A DNA stretch of 59,619 nucleotides from an uncultured Flavobacteriaceae bacterium. GTDB lineage: Bacteria > Bacteroidota > Bacteroidia > Flavobacteriales > Flavobacteriaceae. This document shows positions 26,902 to 36,426 of the stretch, piece by piece (the stretch's first letter is position 1; the number at the start of each line of letters is the position of its first letter). The translations under genes were made by a program, and so were the position numbers. Under the pieces are notes generated by a model. It worked only from the letters and a program-made list of their open reading frames with translations. It did not search any database and was not told where the DNA came from. The stretch is taken from positions 1-59,619 of the forward strand of contig CAJWAA010000015.1 in NCBI GenBank assembly GCA_913020295.1, given 5' to 3'.

Positions 26902-27440
26902 TAAGGGTTTTCTGGAGTGTTTGACCAAATTACATATTTACCACCCAAAGCTATCATTTGATCTTTCCATAAACCCTCTGTTTGGTGAGATAAAATTTTA
27001 CTCGCAAAAGGATTTTCAACGACCACCCACGAATTGGTAACAATTTCTCGTTTTAACTGCTCATAAGACCAACCAGAATAGCCTAAAAAGAATCGGATGT
27101 CATTTGGGCCGAGCACCCCATCGTTGACTAATACTAGCACCTTTTCAAACTCACCCCCCCAGAATAGTTTGTTATCTATTCTAATACTACCAGGGATCAA
27201 ATCTCCAGCATTGTGGATGAAAAACAAATTGTCTTGTTCCACTGGACCTCCATTATAAAGGGGAAAATTCATTCTAATTTCAGGTAAAACGTCACTGATT
27301 TCGTAGCCTAAAGGCTTATTAATGATAAAACCAAGTAAACCAGATTCTTTTTTTTCAACAACGATCACGATAGATCTGTGAAAATTTTGATCTCCAAAAA
27401 CCGATGGTTCAGCAATAAGAAGTTTTCCCGACTCGATGAT
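26892..27440 (-). CDS. YqgE/AlgH family protein, start codon uncertain
   Basis: The frame is open from 27440 and encodes the whole YqgE family pattern, including the N-terminal strand GKLLIAEPSVFGDQNFHRS, GFIINKPLG and PVEQDNLFFIHN. The stop preceding the frame is TAA at 27441-27443, and between it and the conserved N terminus there is no ATG, GTG or TTG, only ATC codons. The first ordinary start, GTG at 27368, would remove about 24 conserved residues (leaving 158). Either a rare start (ATC/ATT) is used or the start has been lost. Function of the family is unknown. Confidence 0.75.
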   Translation of the reverse strand: MIESGKLLIAEPSVFGDQNFHRSIVIVVEKKESGLLGFIINKPLGYEISDVLPEIRMNFPLYNGGPVEQDNLFFIHNAGDLIPGSIRIDNKLFWGGEFEKVLVLVNDGVLGPNDIRFFLGYSGWSYEQLKREIVTNSWVVVENPFASKILSHQTEGLWKDQMIALGGKYVIWSNTPENPYHN

Positions 27441-27489
27441 TTAATTATTTAGTTTTAACACCATAATTTAGTTAATTAATAATTGAAAG

Positions 27490-27520
27490 CCAAAAAAAAA
27501 GCCTCCCATTGGGAAGCTTT
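27490..27520 (-). terminator. Rho-independent terminator downstream of HU
   Basis: On the minus strand AAAGCTTCCC (27520-27511 side) pairs with GGGAGGCTTT (10 bp, one T-G pair, loop AAT), followed by a run of nine T. It lies 21 bases after the HU stop. Confidence 0.88.
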
Positions 27521-27540
27521 AATTGTTTTTGGTTTTTTAA

Positions 27541-27813
27541 CTAGTTTACCGAGCCAGAGAGATCAGCACCAGCTTTAAACTTAACAACATTTTTGGCAGC
27601 AATCTTGATAGTGGCACCCGTTTGAGGATTTCTACCATCTCTTGCGGCCCTTTTTGAAACTGACCAAGAACCAAATCCAACAAGGGATACACGTCCTCCA
27701 CCTTTAAGGGTTTTTCCTACGCTACCGATTAAAGATTCTAGTGCTGCTTTTGCAGCTGCTTTGGAGATGCCAGCATCAGCTGCCATAGCATCAATTAATT
27801 CTGATTTGTTCAT
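27541..27813 (-). CDS. HU family DNA-binding protein
   Basis: This 90-residue basic protein has the HU/IHF order: helix MNKSELIDAMAADAGISKAA, second helix, then LVGFGSWSVSKRAARDGRNP and the arm with the intercalating Pro (GRNPQTG) and IKIAAKNVVKFKAG. HU bends and compacts DNA as a dimer. It is monocistronic with a good promoter and terminator. Confidence 0.95.
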   Translation of the reverse strand: MNKSELIDAMAADAGISKAAAKAALESLIGSVGKTLKGGGRVSLVGFGSWSVSKRAARDGRNPQTGATIKIAAKNVVKFKAGADLSGSVN

Positions 27814-27840
27814 ATCTAAAAAGGTTAATTATTACAAAGA

Positions 27841-27869
27841 CAAATTTAGACCCTTTCGTAAAAGACCAA
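27841..27869 (-). promoter_or_regulatory. Promoter of the HU gene
   Basis: On the minus strand TTG (27867-27869) is separated by 18 bases from TAAATTTG (27841-27848), matching the Bacteroidota -33/-7 pattern. The -7 box lies 28 bases before the HU start. Confidence 0.65.
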
Positions 27870-27941
27870 TGAAAAATCTTCTCAAATACCCATTATTGTT
27901 AATAAAAACCTCTATTTGTTGATAATAGAAGTGCCTAGAGG

Positions 27942-28886
27942 TCAGGAAACTTTAACTTTATCGGAAAATGATCTCCCGTTTAGTAGATCAACGACCCCCA
28001 ATTGTTTTTTGTTGGGGAACTGTAAAATTTTACAATTGAGAAAGCCCGACTGGTGGGTAACTAATATTTTTTTTACACCTATGATGACTCGTTGTGGATC
28101 AAATTTGTGCTTTTCTTTGATAATTTCTGCATCAAATATTTTAATAACAGATGTTTTTTGGTTTTCGATCCAATTGAATTTTGCTCCAGGATATGGTGAT
28201 AGACCTTTGATTTTGGCCTGTATTTCCTCAAGGCTTTTATTCCAATTGATAAAAACATTTTCCTTATTCAACTTTGGAGCAATTTTTTCTGTCCCTTTAG
28301 CCAACTGTTTTTGTGGTCTAATGGTTTCTTCAAATATTCCCTTTACGGTTTCACAAATTAATTCACTTCCCTTAATAGCCAACTTATCCTGTAGACTTCC
28401 AGCAGTTTCTTTTTTATCAATGGTCACTTTTTTCTGAAGAAGGATAGATCCAGTGTCAATCTCTTCGTTGATTAAAAAAGTGGTTACACCACTATACTTT
28501 TCTTGGTTGATAATTGCCCAGTTTATGGGCGCTGAACCCTTGTATTGTGGGAGTAGGGAGGCGTGAAGATTGAAAGTCCCTCGGGAAGGAATTGACCAGA
28601 CTATCTTTGGCAACATTCTAAAAGCAACAACGACCATCAGGTCCGGTTCTAAATCAATCAATTTCTTTATAAATTTTGGATCCTTTAGATTTGAAGGTTG
28701 CAAAAGAGTAATTTTTTGAGTTTTAGAAAATTGTTTGACGGCAGATGTTCTTATTTTTCTTCCTCTGCCTGCAGGTCGATCCGGCGAGGTTACAACAGCG
28801 ATCACATTTAAGTTTTCGTCAACCATTTTTTCCAAACACTTAACAGCGAATGAGGGAGTTCCAAAAAAAATAATTTTTTTACTCAT
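27942..28886 (-). CDS. fmt: Methionyl-tRNA formyltransferase
   Basis: The 314-residue protein starts at MSKKIIFFGTPSFAVK. The formyltransferase domain has SPDRPAGRG, FNLHASLLPQYKGSAPI with the catalytic Asn/His and LINEEIDTG with the Asp. The C-terminal OB-like domain (about 205-314) ends with VVDLLNGRSF. Fmt formylates the initiator Met-tRNA. An in-frame ATG at 28910 would add 8 residues; 28886 fits the family better. Confidence 0.94.
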   Translation of the reverse strand: MSKKIIFFGTPSFAVKCLEKMVDENLNVIAVVTSPDRPAGRGRKIRTSAVKQFSKTQKITLLQPSNLKDPKFIKKLIDLEPDLMVVVAFRMLPKIVWSIPSRGTFNLHASLLPQYKGSAPINWAIINQEKYSGVTTFLINEEIDTGSILLQKKVTIDKKETAGSLQDKLAIKGSELICETVKGIFEETIRPQKQLAKGTEKIAPKLNKENVFINWNKSLEEIQAKIKGLSPYPGAKFNWIENQKTSVIKIFDAEIIKEKHKFDPQRVIIGVKKILVTHQSGFLNCKILQFPNKKQLGVVDLLNGRSFSDKVKVS

Positions 28887-29024
28887 TTGAGATAAATCTT
28901 TTTTTTTCATTTAGCACGATTATGTTTTCTTTTAAGATTTCCTGCAAAGCTATCATCATGTAATAATAGGATATATCCATTTAAATTCCAATTAGATGGA
29001 TACTTAACGAACTTTTTTCAACAT

Positions 29025-30776
29025 TTAATTTATTTCCAATTTGATGTCCGTATTAAAAAAACTTTTCTTTTGGCAACTTTTTGCTGAACATTGCTCACAT
29101 TTACCTGAAATTGTCTCTCCAAAATAACTTAGAATTTTATTTCTTTTACATTCTGAATTTTCAAATGTATAATTAATCATAAAAGCTAATTTCTTTATTT
29201 TTAATTGATTTTGATTTGCAATTTTCTTGATAAAAGGATTTAGAGTGTAATTATCCTCACGAGGAACTTTCCAATGAAGAGTGATATCTATATTTGATTG
29301 TAGAAATTGTAGAATGTGCTCTTTTTTCATCAAACTTAACTGAATATTAATTTGGTCAAAACTCAATCCCAGCAGATTTTCCATTTGATCTAAATTTATT
29401 TTTTTTTCTTTCCTGAAGAGTTCCTGATAATTTCGCATCAAAAATTGAAGAATCCTGGCGCCATCGTCCCCATTTTCACTTCTACTAATGGCAACTGAGT
29501 GGTTACATTTTATCTTTAAGTAGGTTTGGGTCTCCAAAGTATTTCGTAACTCAAAAACCCCTTCTCTGTCCAAAATACCAAAACAATACTGGGCCTTTTT
29601 AGGGTTGAATTGGTAGGTATCACAAAAGTCCTTGAAGTTTAGTTTATATTTACTTCCCTCACCCTCACCATAGGCTATATCAAGGTAGTTACAGAGTTTT
29701 TTAAAAAATTGCTGGAGGTATTTTGAGTCGGGAAGATGACTCAAAAATTGATTTTCTAATCGGTCTTTATCTCCATGATTAACTAAAAGAATTCCTTCCG
29801 AAGAGAGACCATCTCTTCCTGCTCTTCCCGTCTCTTGATAATATGCTTCCATGCTCTCGGGCATTATCAGGTGGATTACCTTTCTCACATTACTTTTGTC
29901 AATTCCCATGCCGAAAGCATTGGTGGCTACCATTATGGGCTGGATTTCTTTTTTCCATTCTTCGAGACATTGTTTTTTTTTTCTGGGATCTAATCCACCG
30001 TGATAAAATCCGGCTTTCAACCCCCACTTCTGTATTTGACGAAAGGTGTGTTCAGTTTTAGATCGTGATCGACAATAGATAATCACAGATGAATCAGGCG
30101 AAGATGACAGTATTTTTTTAAGAGTATCCATTTTGTTTTCTGAATAAACTACTCTGTAGCAAATATTTTTTCTATCAAACGAGTGTCTGAAAATTTTAGG
30201 GTTCTCCATGAATGAGGCTACAATAATATCTTCCAAGACTTTTGGAGTTGCAGTTGCAGTGAGTGCCATTAAAGGTGCTTGAGGAAATAAAGTTCTTAAA
30301 TTCTTTATGCTCCTAAAAGCAGGTCTAAAATCATGTCCCCATTCAGAAATACAATGCGCTTCGTCGATAGCTATGCCATTAATGGTTAACTTTTCAATTT
30401 GCTGTAAAAAGGCCTTGTTCGTTATTCTCTCAGGAGAACAATAAATCAATTTAAAATTACCATTTCTAGCGTTCTCTAACTGCCGGTAAATGTCGTTTTT
30501 ACCAATATGTCTCTCAAAAAACATCGATTTGATACCACGTTTATTAAGTTCATTTACTTGATCTTGCATTAGGGAGATTAGTGGGGAAATTACAAGGGTA
30601 AGCCCTTCCCTCAGTAATGTGGGTAGCTGATAACAAACAGACTTTCCACCACCAGTTGGCATCAAAACCACAATGTCTTTTCCTTCAATAAATTTATTTA
30701 TTATTTGCTCTTGCAAGGGCCTAAAGACATTTCCTTTCCAGTATTTTCGTAAGTAATCAATCGGTTTTTTCATCAT
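29025..30776 (-). CDS. recQ: RecQ family ATP-dependent DNA helicase
   Basis: The 583-residue protein shows all SF2 helicase motifs: FRPLQEQII, Walker A MPTGGGKSVCYQLP, DEAH box IDEAHCISEWGHDFRP, motif III ALTATAT, and QETGRAGRDG. The zinc-binding domain is present (CKRN... and CEQCSAKSC at the end), but there is no HRDC domain. RecQ unwinds DNA in recombination and repair. Its start overlaps the end of the ATPase gene by 20 bases. Confidence 0.93.
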   Translation of the reverse strand: MMKKPIDYLRKYWKGNVFRPLQEQIINKFIEGKDIVVLMPTGGGKSVCYQLPTLLREGLTLVISPLISLMQDQVNELNKRGIKSMFFERHIGKNDIYRQLENARNGNFKLIYCSPERITNKAFLQQIEKLTINGIAIDEAHCISEWGHDFRPAFRSIKNLRTLFPQAPLMALTATATPKVLEDIIVASFMENPKIFRHSFDRKNICYRVVYSENKMDTLKKILSSSPDSSVIIYCRSRSKTEHTFRQIQKWGLKAGFYHGGLDPRKKKQCLEEWKKEIQPIMVATNAFGMGIDKSNVRKVIHLIMPESMEAYYQETGRAGRDGLSSEGILLVNHGDKDRLENQFLSHLPDSKYLQQFFKKLCNYLDIAYGEGEGSKYKLNFKDFCDTYQFNPKKAQYCFGILDREGVFELRNTLETQTYLKIKCNHSVAISRSENGDDGARILQFLMRNYQELFRKEKKINLDQMENLLGLSFDQINIQLSLMKKEHILQFLQSNIDITLHWKVPREDNYTLNPFIKKIANQNQLKIKKLAFMINYTFENSECKRNKILSYFGETISGKCEQCSAKSCQKKSFFNTDIKLEIN

Positions 30777-31326
30777 CCAAATACTTTAGTAGGGAAGAAA
30801 TTCTTATCTCTGGGCATTGAAAAGGAATTTCAACAATGGGAATATTATTTTTTTGATAGGTGTTTCTGATATAAAAATAAAGGTTTTCAGCTTCATCAAA
30901 ACTTTCATTTCGCTCCTTGTCTTTTGTGTAAATAGCCTTCCATGGGGGGAGTAGGAATACCATGTCATAACGGAAATCAGATAGGTTATATTTTTGAGGG
31001 TCGTAGTGCACACCAGTGCATTCCAAATAGGCTACTACATCGTGTAATCCTCTGTCGAAAAAAATAAACGAATTTTTATTTTTACCCTCTGACAGCTGTG
31101 AGTTTTTAAATTGCAGCTTTCTGCCTTTCCAGACTTCCTCGCTAAAAAAATCGGGTTGTGATTTAAAAATATTGATTTCTCCTTTTTTTTGTGCTGAATT
31201 GATAAGGACCCTTGAAAATTCGCTAAAACATGTGTATCCCCTGTCTCGTAATTGATTTATCAAGGTCGTTTTTCCACTGCCGGGGCCACCACTGATCACA
31301 ATTTTTTTATTTTTAACGACAGGCAT
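30757..31326 (-). CDS. AAA/NadR-like ATPase (AAA_28 family)
   Basis: The 189-residue P-loop protein has Walker A GGPGSGKTTLINQL near residue 13 and an acidic Walker B-like FFDRGLHDVVAYLE near 90. The layout matches AAA_28 proteins, related to the NadR kinase domain. The exact substrate is unknown. It is cotranscribed with recQ (20-base overlap) and divergent from the DUF493 gene. Confidence 0.82.
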   Translation of the reverse strand: MPVVKNKKIVISGGPGSGKTTLINQLRDRGYTCFSEFSRVLINSAQKKGEINIFKSQPDFFSEEVWKGRKLQFKNSQLSEGKNKNSFIFFDRGLHDVVAYLECTGVHYDPQKYNLSDFRYDMVFLLPPWKAIYTKDKERNESFDEAENLYFYIRNTYQKNNIPIVEIPFQCPEIRISSLLKYLDDEKTD

Positions 31327-31356
31327 AAGTAACTCTGGAATTATCGAGATATAAAC

Positions 31357-31364
31357 TATATTTG
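31357..31364 (+). promoter_or_regulatory. -7 box upstream of DUF493/DUF4290/murA
   Basis: TATATTTG matches TAnnTTTG and lies 19 bases before the DUF493 start; no clear -33 element. Confidence 0.45.
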
Positions 31365-31383
31365 TGCAAAATTATATTCCTTT

Positions 31384-31674
31384 ATGAATTCAAAGGAAAA
31401 TCCTGATGATTTTTATGAAAGATTCCAACATCAATTGGAGGAATCACAAGATTGGCCCGGTCCTTTCATGTTCAAATTTATCGTAAAATCAAACAGTTAC
31501 CAGATCGAAAAACTCAAAGAATTATTTAATTATCCAACCAATGGAGTTTCCTTGGTTAACTCCTCCAAAAAAAAGTTTCAAAGTTTAACCGTTACCATTG
31601 AAATGAAATCTCCACTCGATGTGATTGCAATTTATAAAAAAGCATCAGAATTTAAAGGTGTTATCATTTTGTAA
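31384..31674 (+). CDS. DUF493 family protein
   Basis: This 96-residue protein has the ferredoxin-like fold of DUF493 (YbeD-like): WPGPFMFKFIVK, a helix, then SLTVTIEMKSPLDVIAIYKK near the C terminus. YbeD-like proteins are thought to be small ligand-binding or regulatory proteins. The position before DUF4290 and murA is conserved in Flavobacteria. Confidence 0.87.
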   Translation: MNSKENPDDFYERFQHQLEESQDWPGPFMFKFIVKSNSYQIEKLKELFNYPTNGVSLVNSSKKKFQSLTVTIEMKSPLDVIAIYKKASEFKGVIIL

Positions 31675-31756
31675 TAAATCATGTATTTAAATAGCCAATT
31701 ATATGAATTTTAGTAAATTGCATTTTTACTACTTCACCTAATACAATTTTCCCTTC

Positions 31757-32401
31757 ATGGAAACATTACAATATAATACCAAAAGAACTCAATTGATTAT
31801 ACCGGAGTATGGTAGACACGTTCAGTTGATGATCAATCAAATTATGGAAACGCGAGACCGAGACGAGCGCAATAAAATGGCTAAGGCGGTCATTGGCATT
31901 ATGGGTAATATGAATCCACATCTTCGCGATGTTCCTGATTTTCAACACAAACTTTGGGATCAACTTTTTATAATGTCTAATTTTGAATTAGATGTAGACT
32001 GTCCTTTTGAAAAGCCACAAAAGGAGGTTTTGACTCAGAAACCTGATCGACTTGCCTACCCTCAAAGAAATCCAAAATACAGATTTTATGGGAACAATAT
32101 TAAAAGTATGATCAATGTAGCTGTTAACTGGGAAGAGGGAGAGCTAAAAAATGCCCTGGTTTTTAACATTGCCAATCATATGAAAAAATGTTTTTTAAAC
32201 TGGAATAAAGACACTGTTCAGGACGAGGTTATACTCAATCATTTATTGGAATTATCTGATAATAAATTGAAGGTAAGTGATGACGACCTTCCATTGACAG
32301 ACACTTCTGAATTTCTCAAAATTCGATCTAAAAACGGCAATGGTTCTAAAAACAATTATAAACAAAGGAATAAAAGAAACGGTGGGCGTAAAAGATATTA
32401 A
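31757..32401 (+). CDS. DUF4290 family protein
   Basis: The 214-residue soluble protein starts with LQYNTKRTQLIIPEYGRHVQ, a hallmark of DUF4290, and has a helical core (about 20-180) and a very basic Asn/Lys/Arg-rich tail (about 190-214) that could bind nucleic acid. Function is unknown. It precedes murA by 12 bases, a conserved arrangement in Bacteroidota. Confidence 0.87.
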   Translation: METLQYNTKRTQLIIPEYGRHVQLMINQIMETRDRDERNKMAKAVIGIMGNMNPHLRDVPDFQHKLWDQLFIMSNFELDVDCPFEKPQKEVLTQKPDRLAYPQRNPKYRFYGNNIKSMINVAVNWEEGELKNALVFNIANHMKKCFLNWNKDTVQDEVILNHLLELSDNKLKVSDDDLPLTDTSEFLKIRSKNGNGSKNNYKQRNKRNGGRKRY

Positions 32402-32413
32402 TTCGCAACTTTA

Positions 32414-33727
32414 ATGGGAAGTTTTCAAATTGAAGGAGGTCATCGATTACGAGGTAACATTACCCCGCAAGGTGCAAAAAACGAAGCTTTGCAGATTTTA
32501 TGTGCAGTTTTGCTTACTAAAGAAACCGTTGTTATATCTAATCTTCCCGATATTGTAGATGTCAACAAACTAATGAGGTTGCTAAAAAAAATGGGCGTAA
32601 AAGTAGAATCATTGGATAAAGGAAAGTATGCGTTTACGGCAGATAATGTTGATCTTAATTTTCTGGAAACTCAAGAATATAAAACCGATGCGAAGCAGTT
32701 AAGAGGATCGGTAATGTTGGTTGGTCCGATGTTGTCTAAATATGGAAAGGGATCCATTCCACGCCCTGGAGGGGATAAGATTGGAAGGAGAAGATTGGAT
32801 ACTCATTTTGAAGGATTAAAACTTTTGGGAGGTCAATTTAACTATAGTAAGGAAGATTATTTTTATAATGTAACTTCAGATCAACTAAAGGGACATGACA
32901 TCCTTTTAGAAGAAGCTTCGGTAACAGGAACTGCAAATATTTTAATGGCTGCTGTTTTGGCCCAAGGAACCACCACCATTTATAATGCTGCTTGTGAACC
33001 CTATCTACAACAACTTTGTAAAATGCTGAACAGCATGGGCGCGAAAATTTCGGGATTAGGCTCAAATTTGCTTACAATTGAGGGAGTTACTAATCTATCA
33101 GGAACAGAACACAATATTTTACCGGATATGGTCGAGATCGGTAGTTGGATTGGATTGGCTGCCATGACAAAAAGTGAAATTACCATTAAGGATGTCAGCT
33201 GGGCCAATTTGGGTCAAATTCCCAACGTTTTTTCAAAACTTGGCATACAGCTTCAAAGAAAGGGAGACGACATCTATATCCCCTCTCACCATAACGGTTA
33301 TGAGATCCAGAGTTATATAGATGGCTCTATTTTAACTGTTTCAGATTCACCATGGCCCGGTTTTACCCCCGATTTACTCAGTATTGTTTTAGTAATAGCT
33401 ACTCAAGCCAGAGGAAGTGTATTGATCCATCAAAAAATGTTTGAAAGTAGATTGTTTTTTGTCGATAAACTCATTGATATGGGTGCCAAAATCATTTTGT
33501 GTGACCCTCACCGTGCAACAGTCATAGGTCATGATTTCAAATCGCAGCTCAAAGCTACTGTAATGACTTCCCCAGATATTAGAGCCGGAATCTCTCTTTT
33601 GATTGCTGCTTTGTCTGCAAAGGGAACCAGTACCATTCACAATATAGAGCAAATCGATCGTGGTTACGAGAACATCGAAGAACGTTTGAAAGCCATAGGC
33701 GCAAAGATTACTCGCCTACAAACTTAA
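32414..33727 (+). CDS. murA: UDP-N-acetylglucosamine 1-carboxyvinyltransferase MurA
   Basis: This 437-residue EPT-fold enzyme has the catalytic Lys in PQGAKNEALQ (K22), RPGGDKIGRRRLDTH near 117-131 and late repeats ending in RGYENIEERL. MurA joins PEP to UDP-GlcNAc in the first committed step of peptidoglycan synthesis. At the position of the fosfomycin-reactive Cys of E. coli MurA (PGGCAIG) this protein has Asp (PGGDKIG, D121). It is followed 6 bases later by the next gene. Confidence 0.95.
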   Translation: MGSFQIEGGHRLRGNITPQGAKNEALQILCAVLLTKETVVISNLPDIVDVNKLMRLLKKMGVKVESLDKGKYAFTADNVDLNFLETQEYKTDAKQLRGSVMLVGPMLSKYGKGSIPRPGGDKIGRRRLDTHFEGLKLLGGQFNYSKEDYFYNVTSDQLKGHDILLEEASVTGTANILMAAVLAQGTTTIYNAACEPYLQQLCKMLNSMGAKISGLGSNLLTIEGVTNLSGTEHNILPDMVEIGSWIGLAAMTKSEITIKDVSWANLGQIPNVFSKLGIQLQRKGDDIYIPSHHNGYEIQSYIDGSILTVSDSPWPGFTPDLLSIVLVIATQARGSVLIHQKMFESRLFFVDKLIDMGAKIILCDPHRATVIGHDFKSQLKATVMTSPDIRAGISLLIAALSAKGTSTIHNIEQIDRGYENIEERLKAIGAKITRLQT

Positions 33728-33733
33728 AAACCG

Positions 33734-34555
33734 ATGAAAGCCCCCATCCTTTTTTTTCTTTTAACCTCTTACATTATAAAAGCACAATTTATCTCAGGTA
33801 AGGTGTTGGATGCATCCACTCAACAACCATTGCCTTATGTCAACATCGGTGTTTTAAATAAAAATTTGGGAACAGTATCAGATGATTATGGAGAGTTTTC
33901 ATTAAAGCTTAATCCTGAATTAATATTAGATACTTTGCGTTTTTCAATGATTGGTTTTGGAAAAAAGGATATCGTTGTACAAGATTATTTGGATCTAGAA
34001 AAGGCAGAAAACATTATTCTATTGAAAGAAGAAGCCGTCTTATTGGAGGGGGTTACACTTGTCCGAAAAAAAAACAAAAAATACAAGCGTAAGATTTTGG
34101 GTAATAAAACCGAATCTAAAACATTAGTTGGGGGTTTTACTTCAAACAATTTAGGTAATGAAATAGGTTTTATCTGTAGAATTCGAAAAAGCCCTACATT
34201 TTTGGAAACCTTCAACTTATCTATAGCCAAAAACACCTATGGTGAGGTTCGTTTTCGGCTGAATTTTTACAGTTTTAACCAAGGTATACCTGATGAAAAT
34301 CTATTAGATGAGATGATTTTGATCGAAACGGATATTGAATCAGGTAGGGTTAGTATTGATCTCAAACCCTATAATATTGTAATGGATGATGATTTTTTGG
34401 CGGCCATCGAATGGATTGAAGATTTGGGTTCCGGTGAGCTATTATTTTCTGCAGGATTTTTTGGTTCCAACCTCTATGCCCGAGCCACCAGTCAAGGGAC
34501 ATGGACTCAGATGGGGGTTGCGGCCTATGGAATGAACGTAGAGGTTGTTTATTGA
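33734..34555 (+). CDS. Exported protein with a carboxypeptidase-like regulatory domain
   Basis: The 273-residue protein has a signal peptide (about 1-17) and a CarboxypepD_reg-like domain right after it: ISGKVLDASTQQPLPYVNIG, then GTVSDDYGEFSLKL. The remaining part (about 110-273) is beta-rich without a known motif. Such domains are common in Bacteroidota surface proteins, including TonB-dependent receptors. It may be cotranscribed with murA (6-base gap). Function is unknown. Confidence 0.75.
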   Translation: MKAPILFFLLTSYIIKAQFISGKVLDASTQQPLPYVNIGVLNKNLGTVSDDYGEFSLKLNPELILDTLRFSMIGFGKKDIVVQDYLDLEKAENIILLKEEAVLLEGVTLVRKKNKKYKRKILGNKTESKTLVGGFTSNNLGNEIGFICRIRKSPTFLETFNLSIAKNTYGEVRFRLNFYSFNQGIPDENLLDEMILIETDIESGRVSIDLKPYNIVMDDDFLAAIEWIEDLGSGELLFSAGFFGSNLYARATSQGTWTQMGVAAYGMNVEVVY

Positions 34556-34571
34556 TTTGATTAGTTCCAAA

Positions 34572-34853
34572 TTAACGTTTGGAGACTTTATTGTTACTTA
34601 TCCCTCTTTGTCGGCTACATTTAAATCTATCCACCTCAGCGGCCCTTTGTTTGAGGTGTTTGGTTTTTCGTCCTTGAACTCTGGTACGCCACATCCTAAA
34701 GCTGCTGGGCTTCATTTCCCTGCGCATCAGCCGGATGACTTCTTCCTCTTTTATCCCGAATTGAAGCTTGATGGCATCAAAAGGTGTTCGATCCTCCCAT
34801 GCCATTTCTATTATACGATCAACTTGATATGGTTTGAAGTCTATTTTTTTCAT
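34572..34853 (-). CDS. DUF2805/TIGR03643 family protein
   Basis: The 93-residue basic protein contains RIIEMAWEDRTPFDAIKLQFGI and EVIRLMRREMKPSSFRMWR, characteristic of TIGR03643 (the first motif is split by a Q/V variant). The first half looks like a helix-turn-helix; the tail is rich in Lys/Arg. The family is linked to photolyase genes, and sometimes fused to them. Here it is the last gene of the photolyase operon, 90 bases after a photolyase gene. A nucleic-acid-binding or regulatory role is inferred. Confidence 0.82.
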   Translation of the reverse strand: MKKIDFKPYQVDRIIEMAWEDRTPFDAIKLQFGIKEEEVIRLMRREMKPSSFRMWRTRVQGRKTKHLKQRAAEVDRFKCSRQRGISNNKVSKR

Positions 34854-34943
34854 ATGTATAAATTAAGTTGACTAACTTATATTTAACTGTTCTATTTTGT
34901 TGAGTAATTTACTTTTATTGTTTGTATCACTTTATGAAAGATT

Positions 34944-36419
34944 TTATCTCATCAAACTATTACGATCGGCCAATGTATGTTTGGCCAAAATTCTTTTCCC
35001 TTCTTTTTTTACCGGCGCACTTTTGGACAACGGCCAAAGTGAATTGGTTGCATGTTTTCTGGCTTTTTTTAAATCAACAATAGGATGAGGATAGCTTATT
35101 CCAGGATGAAAACCATATACATTTGCTTCTATTGGGGTCACTTCCCATGGAGTGTGAACCATTTCCTTTGGAAGCATTTTCAATTCCGGTAGCCATTGTT
35201 TTACAAATTGTCCCTCAGGATCGTGTTCTTGGCCATTTTTTACAGGATTATAAATCCTCAGCATATTGATACCGGTTACTCCTGCTTGCATTTGCAATTG
35301 CGGATAGTGGATGCCTGGTTCAAAATCCAAAAATTGTCTGGCCAGAAAATGTGCACAGGCCTGCCAGGGTTGCCAAAGGTAGTGGGTGAAAAATGATACT
35401 ACCAAAGAACGCATTCTAAAATTCAAATAGCCGGTTTCGACCAAACAACGCATGGCTGCATCTACAAGAGGGATTCCGGTTTGCCCGGTTTCCCATGCTT
35501 TGATGTATTCTTTATTGAGGGGTTTGCCCAGCTTTTGGTAACCTTTGTTTATGCTTTCAAATTCCATGGAGCACTCCATTTCAAATTTTTGAATAAAGTG
35601 AGATTGCCAGCGCAATCGTGAACTAAAAGCTTTCAATGCAAAACTTTTGTTTCCTTTAGCTGCCTCGTACTCTGTTTTTTGTAAAACTTGACGCATGGAA
35701 AGGTTTCCGTATGCCAAATATGGGGACAGCCGACTGCAACTCCTCCGGGAAAGATCAGGTTTGGAGATATGTTTTTGGTAATTGCGATATCGCTCTTTAA
35801 AAAAAGAATTGAGATATCTAATTGCATATTGGCTCCCTCCAATCTGACGATGTGGGTGCGGCTCAACCTCTAATTTTGGGGCTGGCAATAAATTTTTTAG
35901 TATTTCAATATCTCTATTATTTATAATTATTCCTTTTTTTAATGAAAAATGTTTAATTGTCTCATTCATTAGAGCATTCCACCTATTTAACCAATCATTC
36001 CTGTTTTTTAGTCCACGAAAAACACCTTGTTGTAAAAATTCCACGAAATCAATTTTTTTGTCTCGGCACCAATTAGCAACTATTTTATCTCTATTATAGG
36101 TACTATATACACCTGTTTCCTGATGACAAAATATTTTTTTTATCATAAATTTTTTTGTGATTTTGTCGAAGACGTCAATAATATTTCCCTTAGAAATTAA
36201 TACTGATGTATTATAACTCCTGAGTCGATCATTCATATCAAATAATGACTGTTTAATAAAATCGAGGTGGCGTTCACTATAGTGAGGGTCTTTTTGAAAG
36301 ATTTCCTCGAAGACGTATAAAAGTAAAAATCTTTCATTTTGATTGATTGCATTATAAATTGGAAGGTGGTCATTTATTCTTAAATCACGTTTTAACCAAA
36401 CTATATTAATTTTTTCCAT
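34944..36419 (-). CDS. Cryptochrome/photolyase family protein (class uncertain)
   Basis: The 491-residue protein has the photolyase N-terminal alpha/beta domain ([17 protein letters not shown]) and the FAD domain: [38 protein letters not shown], then [18 protein letters not shown] and IRIYNPVK-like [15 protein letters not shown]. The Q.QAG.TG.N block differs from the CPD class I pattern (NWQW) and marks a separate cryptochrome/photolyase clade whose activity I cannot assign. It follows the FeS-BCP-like gene by 7 bases. Its N-terminal third is visibly more AT-rich than the rest. Confidence 0.85.
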   Translation of the reverse strand: MEKINIVWLKRDLRINDHLPIYNAINQNERFLLLYVFEEIFQKDPHYSERHLDFIKQSLFDMNDRLRSYNTSVLISKGNIIDVFDKITKKFMIKKIFCHQETGVYSTYNRDKIVANWCRDKKIDFVEFLQQGVFRGLKNRNDWLNRWNALMNETIKHFSLKKGIIINNRDIEILKNLLPAPKLEVEPHPHRQIGGSQYAIRYLNSFFKERYRNYQKHISKPDLSRRSCSRLSPYLAYGNLSMRQVLQKTEYEAAKGNKSFALKAFSSRLRWQSHFIQKFEMECSMEFESINKGYQKLGKPLNKEYIKAWETGQTGIPLVDAAMRCLVETGYLNFRMRSLVVSFFTHYLWQPWQACAHFLARQFLDFEPGIHYPQLQMQAGVTGINMLRIYNPVKNGQEHDPEGQFVKQWLPELKMLPKEMVHTPWEVTPIEANVYGFHPGISYPHPIVDLKKARKHATNSLWPLSKSAPVKKEGKRILAKHTLADRNSLMR

Positions 36420-36426
36420 TACTCGT

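Noticed and set aside
27916-28437. Plus-strand ORF of 173 codons
   Set aside because: Lies antisense within fmt, which has strong family motifs; the plus frame has no recognisable pattern.
29843-30061. Plus-strand ORF of 72 codons
   Set aside because: Antisense to the recQ helicase motifs; no family resemblance.
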